Part shown: piece by piece, positions 36,063-48,933 of the stretch | Layout: each line of letters starts with the position of its first letter | Numbering within the stretch: position 1 is the first letter of the stretch | Assembly (NCBI GenBank): GCA_964036295.1 | Contig: OZ038465.1 | Coordinates: forward strand, 7,013,667-7,077,666 | Origin: Plumapathes pennacea | Taxonomy: Eukaryota > Cnidaria > Anthozoa > Antipatharia > Myriopathidae | Length of the DNA: 64,000 nt | Direction: 5' to 3' | Position numbers and translations under genes: made by a program | The notes under the pieces: model-generated | The model's input: only the letters and a program-made list of their open reading frames with translations | Database searches by the model: none | What the model was told of the DNA's origin: nothing

Positions 36063-37378
36063 CTATCAATATAAACCCCGGGGTGGGGGGGAGTGCGGGC
36101 AAGGGGCGGGGATTTGACCAAAAAGTAAAAATTCCAGTCAAATTCCCGAAGGTGGGGACAAATGTTATTCAAATGTATCTAATAAGACCCACCCAGGGGC
36201 AGAAAAGTTCTACAACAAAAATCCTCAGGCTGCGACTCGCAATCAAATGCCCGACAGACGGGATTGTCCGTGTTCTCAAATCCCGGCCTATTGCCCGCAA
36301 TAGAATATAGAATATAATTAGAAGTGGGTTCTACTTCGTGCAACATGTTGCTGCAACTTGCAAACACGGTGGTAATACGCGCAATATTACGGTGCAACTT
36401 GCAACGCAACATTGTTGCACGACAAGTTGCACTGAAACTGTTGCCCGTATTACCGCATCTTTAAGACTTCTCTCAAATGGAAAGAAAATGTTTGTGCCAA
36501 CTTCCACTGAAGTATAAATATACTGGTAATTTGACAGGGTTAATATTGCTTTTAACGACATTCTGTCGGTTCGTGCAGAACTGGTGACCATTTTTTTTTG
36601 AACAGCAATTCTCCCTCCGTCAGTTTTCAGCACTGAAATAATAATGTCTGAAAATGTTCATTTTTTTCCCCTCATAATTAAGAGAAATCTACCCCACATT
36701 AATTTTTTTCTGTCAGACTTTTGATTACTCCAATCATCGACATCATGCATTCAAAAGACAGTGCTACCCCCTTCCCCCCCCCCCATCACAAGAGGTGAAG
36801 CATCACCGTATTGGTAAGGTGATCTCTAGATGTAAAAGGTTGTGGCAACCTTTCCGAAATTTAGTCTTTAAAATTCCTACTAGTTTTGATTCTAATTCGG
36901 ACTCTTTCTGTTGTCAGACCAACTTTAAGAGTACGTTTTATTTTATTCACGCTTGAAATGCTCCTATACAAATCCCTATTAGCAGATCAGTCATGATATT
37001 ATCAGCCCGTGTGAGCTGCCTGTGCTGAAAGTCCGTTTGGCCACAATATCAGCTGACGCCGTTCACCAAAGCAAATAGCCTGCCTGCTGCTGCTGCTGCT
37101 GACACTGCATGTCTGCCCACTATACTTGCTCTTACGAACTACACCGAACTACACGCTGAGATTACCCAGTGCGTTGCTTGTTCTAGGGAAACTAATTTAT
37201 TTGCCTGCTTTGAAAATCTCCATGCTGGCACTTTGAACAGCTACCAATATAACTCAAGTCCAATCATCTCTAAAGCAAAAGGTTTTACTGATTAGCAGCG
37301 CTATCCCTATTCCGGAATAGGCCCTGAATCAAAAGCGCCCTAAGTTTCACTCACAGTCACATGACCTAGCACAGCATT

Positions 37379-38876
37379 CTATGTACACACTACTCCTGAC
37401 ATGTACCCACCCACCCATCCTGGGGCTAATTTTGTCAAGTAAAAAACAGGCACAGAATTCATTGCTTCACAGCCAATGCACATCATAACGCCTGGAAAAA
37501 ATAATGTTTTCAGAAACTGAAAGAACTCTTGCGCCCCAGGACCAGCTTCAAAACTGGTCAAGGATTTCCAAGTGATACTTGCATCATCACTGTCATCCTC
37601 ATCTTCCTCTTGATCCACGCCTTCACCGATGTCTTCTGTTTGGCAACCATCGCGCATTTTAGGGTGAAAGTTGAAGAGCTCAAAAATGTCCTCATCCCGA
37701 GGCAGGCTGGCCTTACTCCAGGGCATTATGAAGGGTTGCAAGATGCCATCACTTTCATTACCCCAGGCCTCTGATATATAAAATGTACAGCACTAGTTAA
37801 CTGTTGCCTTAATTGTCAGTCACAACTACAGTGGAACCTCGTTAATAATACGGCCATGGGGTGGCCGTATTAACGTGGTTTTCAGATAAGAAAATGACAG
37901 GGCATTTGTTCCACGGGACAAAAAAGAGTGGCCGTAATAAAGAGATGGCCGTAAGGTGAGGTTCCACTGTAGTATTTTTTCTTGTTTTGGTCAGTCATCT
38001 GAAAATCCCCTATGGGGAAAAGCAGTGAATGCAATGTGCCTTCTGGCTATGGCTAACTGTATACATAATCAACTTTAAAATTAATCCTATGGCCAAAAAT
38101 AGTGTAGACTGTTTAGGGTCCTTCCTTTTCCAAGATCATATTTTGCATAAGTGAAAGATGAATGCAATAAGTTCATGACTAGAGCAAGGCTGGAGTCCAA
38201 GCAAGGTCTAAATGCCAGGTGGGGGATAAGAAAAGCATTCAGAGCTGGCCAATTCAGTTATTAGACATTTCAATTTGAAAGGAATGTACTTACGACAATT
38301 AATATCAAATTTTGCTGCACCCTTCTTCAACTTGTTTACTATAGTCATGGCAACCAGAAAATCTGTAAACTTGATGTCTTGATCTGCCTCGGGCTTCAGG
38401 TTGGCTGGGTGAACAATGCCAGATTTCCACTGCTTCGGAGGGTTTTTAAACACCCACTTTTCTGGTGATCTTCCATCATATTCTTCTATCCAGTAACAGT
38501 ACCACTCCTCTGGGGTGAGCCACTGACTCAGAAAGCCTGTGGGTTCTCCATCTGTAAAGTCATGGCTGTGTAAGGTGTACTTCCTGCAGAACTGTTCAGA
38601 GGACAGGGATTCCTTTCGGAATAAAAATAAACAAAAGAGATGAATGAATTGCCAAACAAGTGTCACAGCAAACCAGTGTGCCCATGTACTGGAATTCATG
38701 CACTTGTCTGTTAATCAGTTTCAAAGCTAGTTATAATCAATTTGCAAACAAAAATATCAGGTCACAGGCTTTACCTTCCAATCTTTGCAGACCAACTTGC
38801 AGCTGACCAAGTAAGCCAATGGCATAGAAAGAGCAATGTGCTCAATTATTTCCACTGGTAACTTCACTCTAGCCAT
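37379..38876 (-). CDS. F-box protein (complete, 3 coding exons)
   Basis: F-box proteins are substrate adaptors of SCF ubiquitin ligases, binding SKP1 through the F-box. Coding exons are 38775-38876, 38294-38612 and 37379-37770; phases agree, giving 270 codons. An F-box spans residues ~6-45: LPVEIIEHIALSMPLAYLVS, then KLVCKDWKESLSSEQF. Beyond it are a Trp/Tyr-rich segment (WLTPEEWYCYWIEEYDG) and an acidic run at ~190-203 (EGVDQEEDEDDSDD). The first coding exon opens after an acceptor (38884-38885) with 7 bases of leader, so an upstream non-coding exon is expected. A GTATTT donor in the 39690-39912 segment is a candidate. The substrate-binding half matches no family I recognise. Confidence 0.72.
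37830..37970. mobile_element. pogo-like MITE
   Basis: Inverted ends CAGTGGAACCTCG / GAGGTTCCACTG are flanked by TA on both sides, the Tc1/mariner-pogo arrangement. The interior repeats 'GGCCGTATTAA'. It lies in intron 2 of the F-box gene. A diverged relative lies at about 16914-17030. Confidence 0.75.
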
Positions 38877-38989
38877 TTTTATTCTGGAAAAAATTGATAA
38901 TAAAGGATCAAACAATATTATGGTCAGTGGTAGTGTTACAAATCTTTGTAGTATTGGTAAGGGACAAAAATAAGACATCATATTTTGAT

Positions 38990-39115
38990 GGATAATTTGA
39001 TTGAACCCAGGTTATACCCAAGGTGTAGATTTTGTTTGTTTTGGTATTTGGTCTGAAACAGGGTATGGAAATTGTACATTTTGATTTGAGAACTGGGCGA
39101 CACACCCTATCACAA
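38990..39115. repeat. Dispersed 'TTTGGTCTGAAACAGGGTAT' repeat fragment
   Basis: The motif is shared with the nested foldback at 21410-22055 and with 40130-40690. It lies just upstream of the F-box coding region. Confidence 0.5.
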
Positions 39116-39177
39116 CCCACAGGTAACTAAATTCAGAGGGCTTGTGTGGCATGCATGTCATGTGACATGCAATACCT

Positions 39178-39179
<2 letters not shown>

Positions 39180-39208
<29 letters not shown>
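39180..39208 (+). repeat. Poly-G run (29 bases)
   Basis: Uninterrupted G homopolymer followed by GAGGAGGA. The length is likely unreliable in an assembly. Another G run is at about 63947-63967. Confidence 0.95.
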
Positions 39209-39689
39209 AGGAGGAGGACAGACTTAAGAATGAAACAGTGAGTGGATCAAGCTGAAATACCTACATGTAAGTTTCAGCTTTGTTATTCCTGCCAGTAATA
39301 GAACCCAACTGTCATTATTTTGCAGTGCAAGGGGTATCACATGCCAAATGAAGTGCATGCCACATGAGCCCTCTGAGCGTGTACCTCAGTTGGTAGTCAC
39401 AGTATTTTGCAGCTGTAAGTGTTGGTCAGCCGTGTTGCTTGCACTAGGGATCACGGACTCGTCACGAACTGATCGAACCGACTCAATTAATAAAATATAT
39501 TAAAATATGTGATGTGATGGCACATTCATGACGTAGCTTCTATTTTCTTTGTTGTGACTAGAGGCCAGGGTAGACGCAGGCAATATAAAAGGCAAATGTT
39601 ATCAATCCATTCTATTAAAACGTGCATGGGGCGTATACACATCGACAGTTACATTTTGTTGACTTTCTTCACGCACTGAACGAGAATGC

Positions 39690-39912
39690 TTTCGGGTCTT
39701 CATATTATTGTTTTACCGAAAGCTTAAACCCTTACCCATGCTATACAAACAATGGTGACACAAAAAATGGAAGAAATGAGGCAGAAAAGAAGCGTTAAAT
39801 ACCTTAAATCTTCATCGAACAGGAAGAACCTCGACAAGATGACAAGATAGAGACTGGAAACCAGTTTCCCGTTTCATGTCGTGTCCAGTTCCTTATCGAC
39901 TTCTTTTCATTT
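39690..39912 (-). other. Upstream segment shared by the F-box and caspase-like genes, copy A
   Basis: About 225 bp here match 48934-49160 with few differences and the same orientation relative to the genes. On the minus strand both contain GATGAAGATTTAAG followed by GTATTTAACG, a possible splice donor. The position, about 0.8-1.0 kb upstream of the F-box start, fits a promoter plus 5'-untranslated exon, but a dispersed repeat cannot be excluded. Confidence 0.6.
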
Positions 39913-40129
39913 CTTTTGTTACAAATGATTCGCGCGTGGCAACATTTGGGAAACATGCGCGCTAGCCTTGGACTAAATCATCCTCGATACATGAGACACG
40001 CAGTGAATACAAGATCAGACTGTATAGTGAACTGTATCGTGCACGATTGCCCTTTGAAACGCCACTCCGTAAAATCAACCACATCTCTGGAAAAATCGAA
40101 CTTTTGTCAATTTAGCGCATTGAAACTTT

Positions 40130-40690
40130 GCACAATCACAACAGGGTATACTTTTCGCCCCTCTGACTCTGGAACAGGGTATACAGATCACCGTTTCTCT
40201 CTGAGACAGGGTATATATTTTTGATTCAGTCTGGCTCTATAGCCGATCATAGGGAGTACCCCCCCTCCCTCCCCCCCGGGAGTCAAGGCGGGTACTCCAA
40301 TATATTTCCTGTATGGAGACGTTCCGCCCGATTGGTATTATTTTCAGAATATTTTACATTTCCATGTCTTAAACAGGGTTATTTTCCGAAGACCTCCTCC
40401 TCCTCGACCACATTTTTGCACTCGTCATTTTTTCGTGCGATTTCTTCGTATGCTCCAGTGGAAACGCGTGCAACGCAGTGTCTTGAACAGGGTAGCAAAA
40501 TTTACGTTTTTGTGTCTTGAATAGGGTCAGGGATTTATAGAGTCAGCAGAACCCCCCTATCCAAATTCCTATTGAGTAACCCCTCCCCCCTATTGCTTTA
40601 AATCACGCATCGCCACATGTTTATTCAAGCACACCATTTCTGATTTGTGGAGTTGCCTCTAGTCTGGAACAGGGTATCTATTTTCACCAT
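40130..40690. repeat. Dispersed 'AACAGGGTAT' repeat cluster
   Basis: Several copies of CTGGAACAGGGTATAC-like units occur around C-rich 'GGGAGTACCCCCCCTCCC' termini. It belongs to the same general family as 21410-22055. From 40700 to 42859 I see no gene, only AT-rich sequence with an ATT microsatellite at about 42424-42453. Confidence 0.55.
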
Positions 40691-42859
40691 TTTGTCCCTT
40701 TCTTACACGTTACGTTTATGCTACATCAGATAGCATTTTAATGTTATGAAAACCTAGGTACAGTGTAACAGTGAATAGACCTTTCCAGAGCCACTTTGGC
40801 AGCTAAACCTATCTGGTACAGTGAGTTCAGTCCAAAATGCAAGACTGAAATAAGTACAAAGGACTGGGGCAAGACTAAAAGCTCCCCACTCCCTCTCCCT
40901 CCAACGTCTTTGTACACACCCCAGACTCAAACTTGGCCAGAAAAGAAATGAGAATGCCAAACTCAAAGCAAAGCTCAGAATGGCAATTGTCACAATCAAT
41001 CAATAATGTCAGTGTGTCCTTTAAAACTTATTTGATATGGAATCTTGATCTCTGTTTATTTTCTACAAAGCCTTACAGCATCACATAGAATTTCCAACAA
41101 AAAATAAACCGATCAAAAACATATATGTCAATGTTGCATCTCTGACTAGTATAATATTTAACTACCTACCAATAAATAGGTAATATATGATTATCTAATT
41201 AGCAAACTAGCAGTTAATTAATTAAGTTTAAAATACTAAGGGAAATGGAATTCCTATGTACCACTTCAGAAGCAGGGCAGAGAAACAGCGCTCTACTACA
41301 AAATCTCTCTGTTTAAAAGACTAAAACACCTTGCCCAATGGAGATGGAAGACTTACTGTATCTTATATGTTTTCACTACTCCTATAGGAAAGCTAGCCAG
41401 TATAGAGTAAACATTGTTTTAAATGATTATTTACTTGCTGCACAAGCATACTCAAACTGTTTTACTAAACTACTAAACAAATTAAGCTCAGCTATCCTTT
41501 TTTACACACAGTAACATCTGATTTCATTTGAAATCACATCCATTTTCACAAGTCTCTACTTTTGGTACTATATTTAAAAGTCTCTGGTTTCCAAAACCAA
41601 CAACAATTCAAATTCGGGTGGCACTACTGTTTAAAAATGGGAGCCATCAAAATTAACTCCAGAAATTGCTTTGGAAAGCAGCCTGCATTTTCCACGGCAG
41701 TTCATACTGTAGAACGCTTGTTAAACAAAAGGGGTAATTTACCAAAACCTCGACGATAACAGCTTTGACATAAAGGGATTGACTGACAATATTCCAGATG
41801 TTCATGGTGCAACGAAAACCACTTGACTTCCACTTTGTGATGCAACATGCTCAAAAATAATTCCTTATTTGACAGCACCTGGAAACAGGACATGCTACTA
41901 GGACATGAGGCACATCTCTGTTGGAGTAGACACATAAAGCTTATTGTATCCTACTGTGCAGGTGCCAAGCTAAAAAATTGTTCTCCTTTTACTTCAAATA
42001 GATTTACATCTTTTCCTGTGTTCATAAAGTGGACAAAACATATTGATAAGAATTTTCTGTTGTCCAGGTATGAGGAAAATTTATCGCTTATTATAGAACA
42101 TAACATGAAATATGTTTATCAAAAAAAACAACAATTTTTTAATGTGCTAAAAATCAGTGCATAACATGGACAATTCAATTAATTGCTGAGCACTTTGTAG
42201 TGTATAACATATGCTAGTACAAGTCTGAAAACATATTTAATCTGTAATTGAATTATATTATATCTGACCAGATTAGTTAGAATTTGGGTAGAATATATCT
42301 TGTATTGTTGTATACATATTTACAACCTAATAATTAAATCCCCAATTACTTCTGCCAACAAATTATTTCTACAGTGTCTCCAATTAGTTTGTAAAAAGCT
42401 AAATACATTGACACTTAAATATAGTTATTATTATTATTGTTATTATTATTATTAATACTGTCATGCTTGTTTTGCATGTACCTGTAGGATATCATGCATG
42501 CTATTTCAAAAGAAAGCAATATCAAAAACATTGGGAATGCACCTAATCTAAGATATGACTACTAATACAATCTTGAGTCAAAAACACGCACAACTATCCC
42601 CACTCTCTCTACCTGTGGCCCAGAAGCTCACTGTTTGGTGGTTAAGCCTGTTCTGGCTCCTAACACAAAGACCAAATATTGAGTGCCTTGAAAGGGGAGG
42701 GATTTGAGGTGAAATGCTGTGTAAATTATATATTTAGAAAAGATGAGAGGATCCATCCTACTGTTATCCTGGCTGTTGGTTTAGAATCATCAAGTCAGAT
42801 GTTTGGAGAGAGCTGCATGTCTGGTGGATTGGTCGAATGCTCAATGTTTCACACATTTT

Positions 42860-45183
42860 TCATGAACTGCTGTGGGGCTGATCACCATCAGAAGATCCAC
42901 TGGATAATGGATCTGAAGTAATAAAAGTAGACAAGAGATAATTTAAATATTATTATTATTTTTTTTATTAAGTTTACCATACAATGGATTAATTTTTTTC
43001 TTTCATAAAAAAAAGGGAAGTTGGAGGAATTACATGTACACACTGTATTCTATTATGTGCTTTGACAATGGAGTGGCAGTACTGGACAATACTGTAACAT
43101 CAAAACTGCTCACTCAAATGGTCACAATTTATTGTCAGTTCTTGGGCAATCAGAATAATTTGGAGATGTGTGACAATAGCTGACAGTAGTTAAACATAGT
43201 AAACATCACTGTTCGTGTCATAAAGAAAAAAAATTAGCTACATGTAATAATAAATATTATAACTTTTACTGACAATACAGTACGTTACCATGTATAAAAC
43301 TTCAAAGCACAAGCCCTAATTGAAAAATATTTTACAGATATTATATCCTATGCTACATTATTTTCATAACACAAAAAGATTATAGTTTTCTGAATATTAT
43401 TAAACTTACCATGATCCTTCACAATAGGTAGATGGTACTGTTCGATGTGGTTCAAATACTTTTCATTCATGTTCGCAGACCTCTGCTCTGCTCTGAACAT
43501 CTGGCAATAACTGACCCCATTCATGTTCCACTTGGTTGCATCTCCCCACAACCCCTGTTCCTTTTCTTCCACAAACTTATGACACGCAGTCACCATTTCC
43601 ATTGCTGCTTCAACCTCTCTCTTCAAATTCTTATCGACAGGGACTTTTGCCATGGAGCACTCTTGCTTTGCCAGTAAACTGAAGGTCTGTTGAATATTAT
43701 TCTTATCCCACCTCCAGTAGAGCCAGTCATTTGGGCTCTTTGGATTGGGATTAGAAACATTTGGCACTGTTGCCACTTGGATCTTCTGCCTATTCTTCTT
43801 GATTGCAGTCTTCGAAAGAGTGTCAGTGTCCTCATCATTGAACCGAGGCTGTTGTGTCAAAGCCATGGCAGACTTCTTGTGGTGGACCAGGTTGATTCTG
43901 CCAATCCTTGAGGTGCCACTACACCCAAAGTGTACATGAGCACAAACAGCCAGATCAGGATCAGGATCTTTCAACAAAAACAAGCCCATAAACTGACCCT
44001 TATAGGGGCCTGTTGACAGGGTCATCAATTTGAAATCGATGACAGTGAATGACTTATTCTGAAGAAATTCACTTGCTTTGTTACCATTCAAAAGCCTTTC
44101 AGGACCAAGGTCATTCATCATCTTTTCCTCTTGCAATTTGAAAACCATGTGGTGGCAATACTTGAAGAAACCAGCATCACGGAAAAGAACCAAGGGTACC
44201 TCCTGTACATTAAATCGCAAAGTTAATTTTCCAGCCTCCAATGGACAAGTGGTTGCCACCACTGGTGACGGAAGTTGCAGACTCCTGTACATCTCCTTCT
44301 CCCAGTCTTCCATATTCTTCCACTCCTCCTTCCATTCCTTCAGCTTCTCTCGATTACGATTCAAGTACAGAAAAGTGGGGGTAAAGTATCCTCCAAAAGT
44401 GGGTTCATCTTCACCACATGCAGCTTGCACTGTCACGCTGCAGCCATTCTGGTTCCATTGGCCAGAAGTCTCGTTCAGTTTTTCCAAGTCTCTGGCAAGG
44501 ATGCCAGAATAGCAACTGTCTGCTATGATGACAAGGTGCTTGTTCTTCTTCTGGCCTTCAGAATGAATCGACTTCGACCTAACAGCTGTGATCCACGGAT
44601 CTAACAATCCACGGAGGCCACAAAAGCCAAGATGGTGGAGGCACATTTCCCCGCCCTTGACTTTCGAGTGTGTCTCTTTTGAATATTCTCCCAACACGTA
44701 ATCGGGTCGTAGTGAAACCTTGTCAAACTGTGGAACTGAGGAGTAATGCAACTCTCTGCTACTATTTGGGTCAAGGCCGTGGCCGGCATAGTACCAAAAA
44801 ACCACCTCATTAAGGTCTGGACTGGAAGTGTTACGGATTGCATGAAAGACAGCAGAAAAACAAGCTTGAACGATTCCTCCATACGAGCTAGCATCCATCT
44901 GATGTAGTCCATCCTGTCCTGGTTCGACACCTTCAAAAAAGGCAGTATTCAGAAGTTTTTTATCCTCCGCCCATGATCTAACTTCTGAAAAGTCTTGCAA
45001 AGTAGTTGTACGGTCCAACCCAGCACAATCATAAAACCCACGGAGTGTTTCCGGTGATGGAAGCAACGCGCAACGAGGGTGTCGTTCCATCTCTTTCCTC
45101 ATTTTCAAGTCCGACCTATTACGTTCTTCTAGCATGGCGTACGCCCCTTCCACCAGTTTCGACGTTGATTCCAGTTTCTCCAT
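42860..45183 (-). CDS. Caspase-like (peptidase C14-type) protein, 2 exons
   Basis: Exons are 43410-45183 and 42860-42912, joined at CATG/GTAAGT and TTACTTCAG with matching phase, giving 608 codons. The N-terminal ~280 residues have the caspase-haemoglobinase signature: hydrophobic strand plus YYAGHG (His ~135), then LVIIADSCYSG (Cys ~224), then SVTVQAACGEDEPTFGGYFT, the substrate-loop region seen in metacaspase-like proteins. Both catalytic residues are present, so peptidase activity is plausible. No CARD, DED or transmembrane segment is seen. The C-terminal ~320 residues match no family I recognise and end in PLSSGSSDGDQPHSSS. The exon 2 assignment rests on splice motif and phase only. The start is the first Met in the exon; a large foldback element ends 26 bp upstream. 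Confidence 0.75.
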
Positions 45184-45304
45184 GTTGAACCAACCTGTCA
45201 CCAGGGTTTGGTAGAGAACTCATGTATGCTGCACAACGCTTCCCCAATTATAGCGCATGCGTGCATACTGTATTAGTTACCAGTCCTAATGTACCATAGA
45301 AAGC

Positions 45305-46870
45305 TTCATATGCATCCCTATACATCCCTATGCAGCCCTATGCATCCCTATGCAGCCCTATACATCCCTATACAGCCCTGTACAGCCCTATACATCCCTA
45401 TGCAGCCCTGTACAGCCCTATACATCCCTATGCAGCCCTATGCAGCCCTGTACAGCCCTATACATCCCTATGCAGCCCTATGCAGCCCTGTACAGCCCTA
45501 TACATCCCTATGCAGCCCTATGCAGCCCTGTACAGCCCTATACATCCCTATGCAGCCCTGTACAGCCCTATAAATCCCTATACAGCCCTGTACAGCCCTA
45601 TACATCCCTATGCAGCCCTATGCAGCCCTATACATCCCTATACTGCCCTATACATCCCTATACAGCCCTGTACAGCCCTATACATCCCTATGCAGCCCTA
45701 TGCAGCCCTGTACAGCCCTATACATCCCTATGCAGCCCTATGCAGCCCTGTACAGCCCTATACATCCCTATGCAGCCCTGTACAGCCCTATACATCCCTA
45801 TGCAGCCCTGTACAGCCCTATACATCCCTATGCAGCCCTTTACAGCCCTATACATCCCTGTACAGCCCTATGCAGCCCTATACATCCCTATACATCCCTG
45901 TACAGCCATATAGACCCCTATACAGCCCTGTACAGCCCTATACATCCCTATACATCCCTATACTGCCCTATACATCCCTATACAGCCCTATACAGCCCTA
46001 TACAGCCCTATGCATCCCTATGCAGCCCTATACAACCCTATACATCCCTATACATCCCTATACAGCCCTATGCATCCCTATGCAGCCTTATACATCCCTA
46101 TACATCCCTATACATCCATATACAGCCCTATACATCCCTATGCAGCCCTATACAGTTCTATGCATCCCTATACATCCCTATACAGCCCTATACAGCCCTG
46201 TACAGCCCTGTACAGCCCTATACATCCCTATGCAGCCCTATACAGCCCTATACATCCCTATACATCCCTATACATCCCTATACATCCCTATACATCCCTA
46301 TACATCCCTGTACATCCCTATACATCCCTATGCAGCCCTATACATCCCTATACATCCCTATACATCCCTATACATCCCTATACATCCCTATACAGCCATA
46401 TACATCCCTATACATCCCTATACAGCCATATACATCACTATACAGCCCTATACAGCCCTGTACAGCCCTATACAACCCTATACATCCCTATACATCCCTA
46501 TGCAGCCCTATGCATCCCTATGCAGCCCTATACATCCCTATACAACCCTATACAGCCCTATACAACCCTATACATCCCTATACAGCCCTATACATCCCTA
46601 TACATCCCTATACAGCCATATACATCACTATACAGCCATATACATCCCTATACATCCCTATACAGCCCTGTACATCCCTATACATCCCTATGCAGCCCTG
46701 TACAGCCCTATACATCCCTTTACATCCCTGTACAGCCCTATACAGCTCTATATATCTCTATAAAGCCCTATACAACCCTATACATCCCTATGAATCTCTA
46801 TAAAGCCCTATACAGCCCTGTACGGCCATATACAGGCAACCCTATCCGCTATGTAAAGCCCTGCACATCT
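45305..46870 (+). repeat. Left decamer array of the foldback element
   Basis: About 155 tandem 10-bp units of the forms CCCTATACAT, CCCTATGCAG, CCCTATACAG and CCCTGTACAG. Because 30 bp is ten codons, three frames stay open for hundreds of codons (PYTSLYSPIQ-type translations); these are not genes. Confidence 0.97.
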
Positions 46871-47511
46871 CTGTAGAACTCTATACATTACAAGAAGATC
46901 AAGATGGTATTGCAAAAGTCATTCGTAGTTGATTTATTGATGTTCAGTGCATTGTACTCTATTTTAGTTGTCCAGCTAACCATTATTAACATTTCAAATT
47001 GTGTTACAGACATTTCCTGTCAGTACCCCTCTCAATTAATAAACCTAAATTATATTATCAATAATGACAAAATATCAGTTCAATTTTACAAGTCTTGCTG
47101 AGCTTTAATGGAAAGTATAAAGAAAATGTGATTAAAATCAAACAATATATAGTTGTAGTTGTAGTTGTAGTTTCATCTTTTTCGTTTATACTGTGCTAAT
47201 GTGTTAGATTGTTTTACTGTGCTGGGCATGCGATTCCATAAATTAACTCCCTCTTTTTATTTTGGCGTTTTTTCATAATGAACCTACTACACTATATATT
47301 TTACTTGAACTTAATTATTGTATCCAAGGCGTGCATTGTCTACTGCTTTTTTGCTTTCATAGTGGTTTAGCTTCGCTGATATCTGCAAGGTTGTTTTAGC
47401 CTTGGGTGGAGATTGCACTACTTTAGCAAAACGAGACAACGCCGTGTAATTGTACAGTTTGGATATATTTTCCACAGATGGCTCTACAATTGTCATTGCG
47501 AGAAATTTGAT

Positions 47512-48765
47512 TTATAGGGATGTATAGGGCTGCACAGGGCTGTAAAGGGCTGTATAAGGATGTATAGGGATGTATAGGGCTGTATAGGGATGTATAGGGT
47601 TGTATAGGGCTGCACATGGATGTATAGGGATGTATAGCCCTGTATAGGGTTGTATAGGAATGTATATGGATGTATATGGATGTATAGTGATGTATAGGGC
47701 TGTATAAGCATGTATAGGGCTGTATAGGGCTGTATAGGGTTGTATAGGGCTGTATAGGGATATATAGGAACGTATAGGGCTGTACAGGGCTGCATAGGGA
47801 TGTATAGGGATGTATAGGGATGTATAGGGTTGTATAGGGCTGCATAGGGATGTAAAGGGCTGTATAAGGATGTATAGGGATGTATAGGGATGTATAGGGC
47901 TGTATAGGGATATATAGGGTTGTATAGGGCTGCATAGGGATGTATAGGGATGTATAGGGCTGTATAGGGCTGTACAGGGCTGTATAGGGGTATATATGGC
48001 TGTATAGGGATGTATAGGGATGTATAGGGTTGCATAGGGATGTATAGGGCTGTACAGGGTTGCACAGGGATGTATAGGGATGTACAGGGATGTATAGGGA
48101 TGTATAGGGATGTATAGGGCTGCATAGGGCTGCATAGGGATGTATAGGGATGTATAGGGCTGCATATGCATAGGGATGTATAGGGATGTATAGGGCTGCA
48201 TAGGGCTGCATAGAGATGTATAGGGCTGTACAGGGCTGCATAGGGATGTATAGGGATGTATAGGGATGTATAGGGCTGTACAGGGCTGTATAGGGGTATA
48301 TAGGGATGTATAGGGATGTATAGGGATGTATAGGGTTGCATGGGATGTATAGGGCTGTACAGGGTTGCACAGGGATGTATAGGGATGTACAGGGCTGCAT
48401 AGGGATGTATAGGGATGTATAGGGATGTATAGGGATGTACAGGGCTGCATAGGGATGTATAGGGATGTATAGGGCTGCATAGGGATGTATAGGGCTGTAC
48501 AGGGTTGCATAGGGATGTATAGGGATGTACAGGGCTGAGTAGGGATGTATAGGGCTGTACAGGGCTGTATAGGGGTATATATGGCTGTATAGGGATGTAT
48601 AGGGATATATAGGGCTGTACAGGGATGTACAGGGCTGCATAGGGATGTATAGGGATGTATAGGGCTGCATAGGGATGCATAGGGATGCATAGGGATGTAT
48701 AGGGATGTATAGGGCTGCATAGGGATGCATAGGGCTGCATAGGGATGTATAGGGATGCATATGAA
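47512..48765 (-). repeat. Right decamer array of the foldback element
   Basis: The same decamers in opposite orientation, about 125 units, so it is about 300 bp shorter than the left arm. Long open frames appear on the minus strand for the same arithmetic reason. Confidence 0.97.
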
Positions 48766-48933
48766 GCTTTCTATGGTACATTAGGACTGGTAACTAATAC
48801 AGTATGCACGCATGCGCTATAATTGGGGAAGCGTTGTGCAGCATACATGAGTTCTCTACCCAGGGTTTCGTGACATTCGGTTCCAGACTTCTTCTCGGTC
48901 AACCTTTTCGATGGACGGCGGAGGGAGGATGCT

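Larger units (their letters stand above)
45202..48868. mobile_element. Foldback (long-TIR) element with 8-bp target duplication
   Basis: The element body is 45210-48860 (3651 bp). CAGGGTTT flanks it directly at 45202-45209 and 48861-48868. The outer ~100 bp of each end (from GGTAGAGAACTCATGTATGC inward to AAGCTTCATATG) are identical inverted copies. Inward of these come decamer arrays in opposite orientation, then a unique centre (about 46885-47510) of AT-rich DNA without a transposase. An 8-bp duplication fits hAT-type mobilisation of a non-autonomous element (a 9-bp duplication of foldback type is also possible, because one C is shared). Confidence 0.88.

Noticed and set aside
42679-42921. 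80-codon plus-strand ORF
   Set aside because: It overlaps the inferred second exon and 3' region of the caspase-like gene on the other strand and lacks any recognisable feature.
38775-45183. Possibility that the caspase-like and F-box exons form one fusion gene
   Set aside because: Joining the caspase exon donor (phase 1) to the F-box acceptor gives an immediate stop, while each model closes on its own.
45289-46876. Plus-strand ORFs up to 477 codons (PYTSLYSPIQ repeats)
   Set aside because: Three overlapping frames are equally open because the DNA is a 10-bp tandem repeat; the mirror ORFs occur on the minus strand of the other arm.
47423-48781. Minus-strand ORFs of 400-450 codons
   Set aside because: Same decamer artefact in the right foldback arm; no start context, no splice structure.
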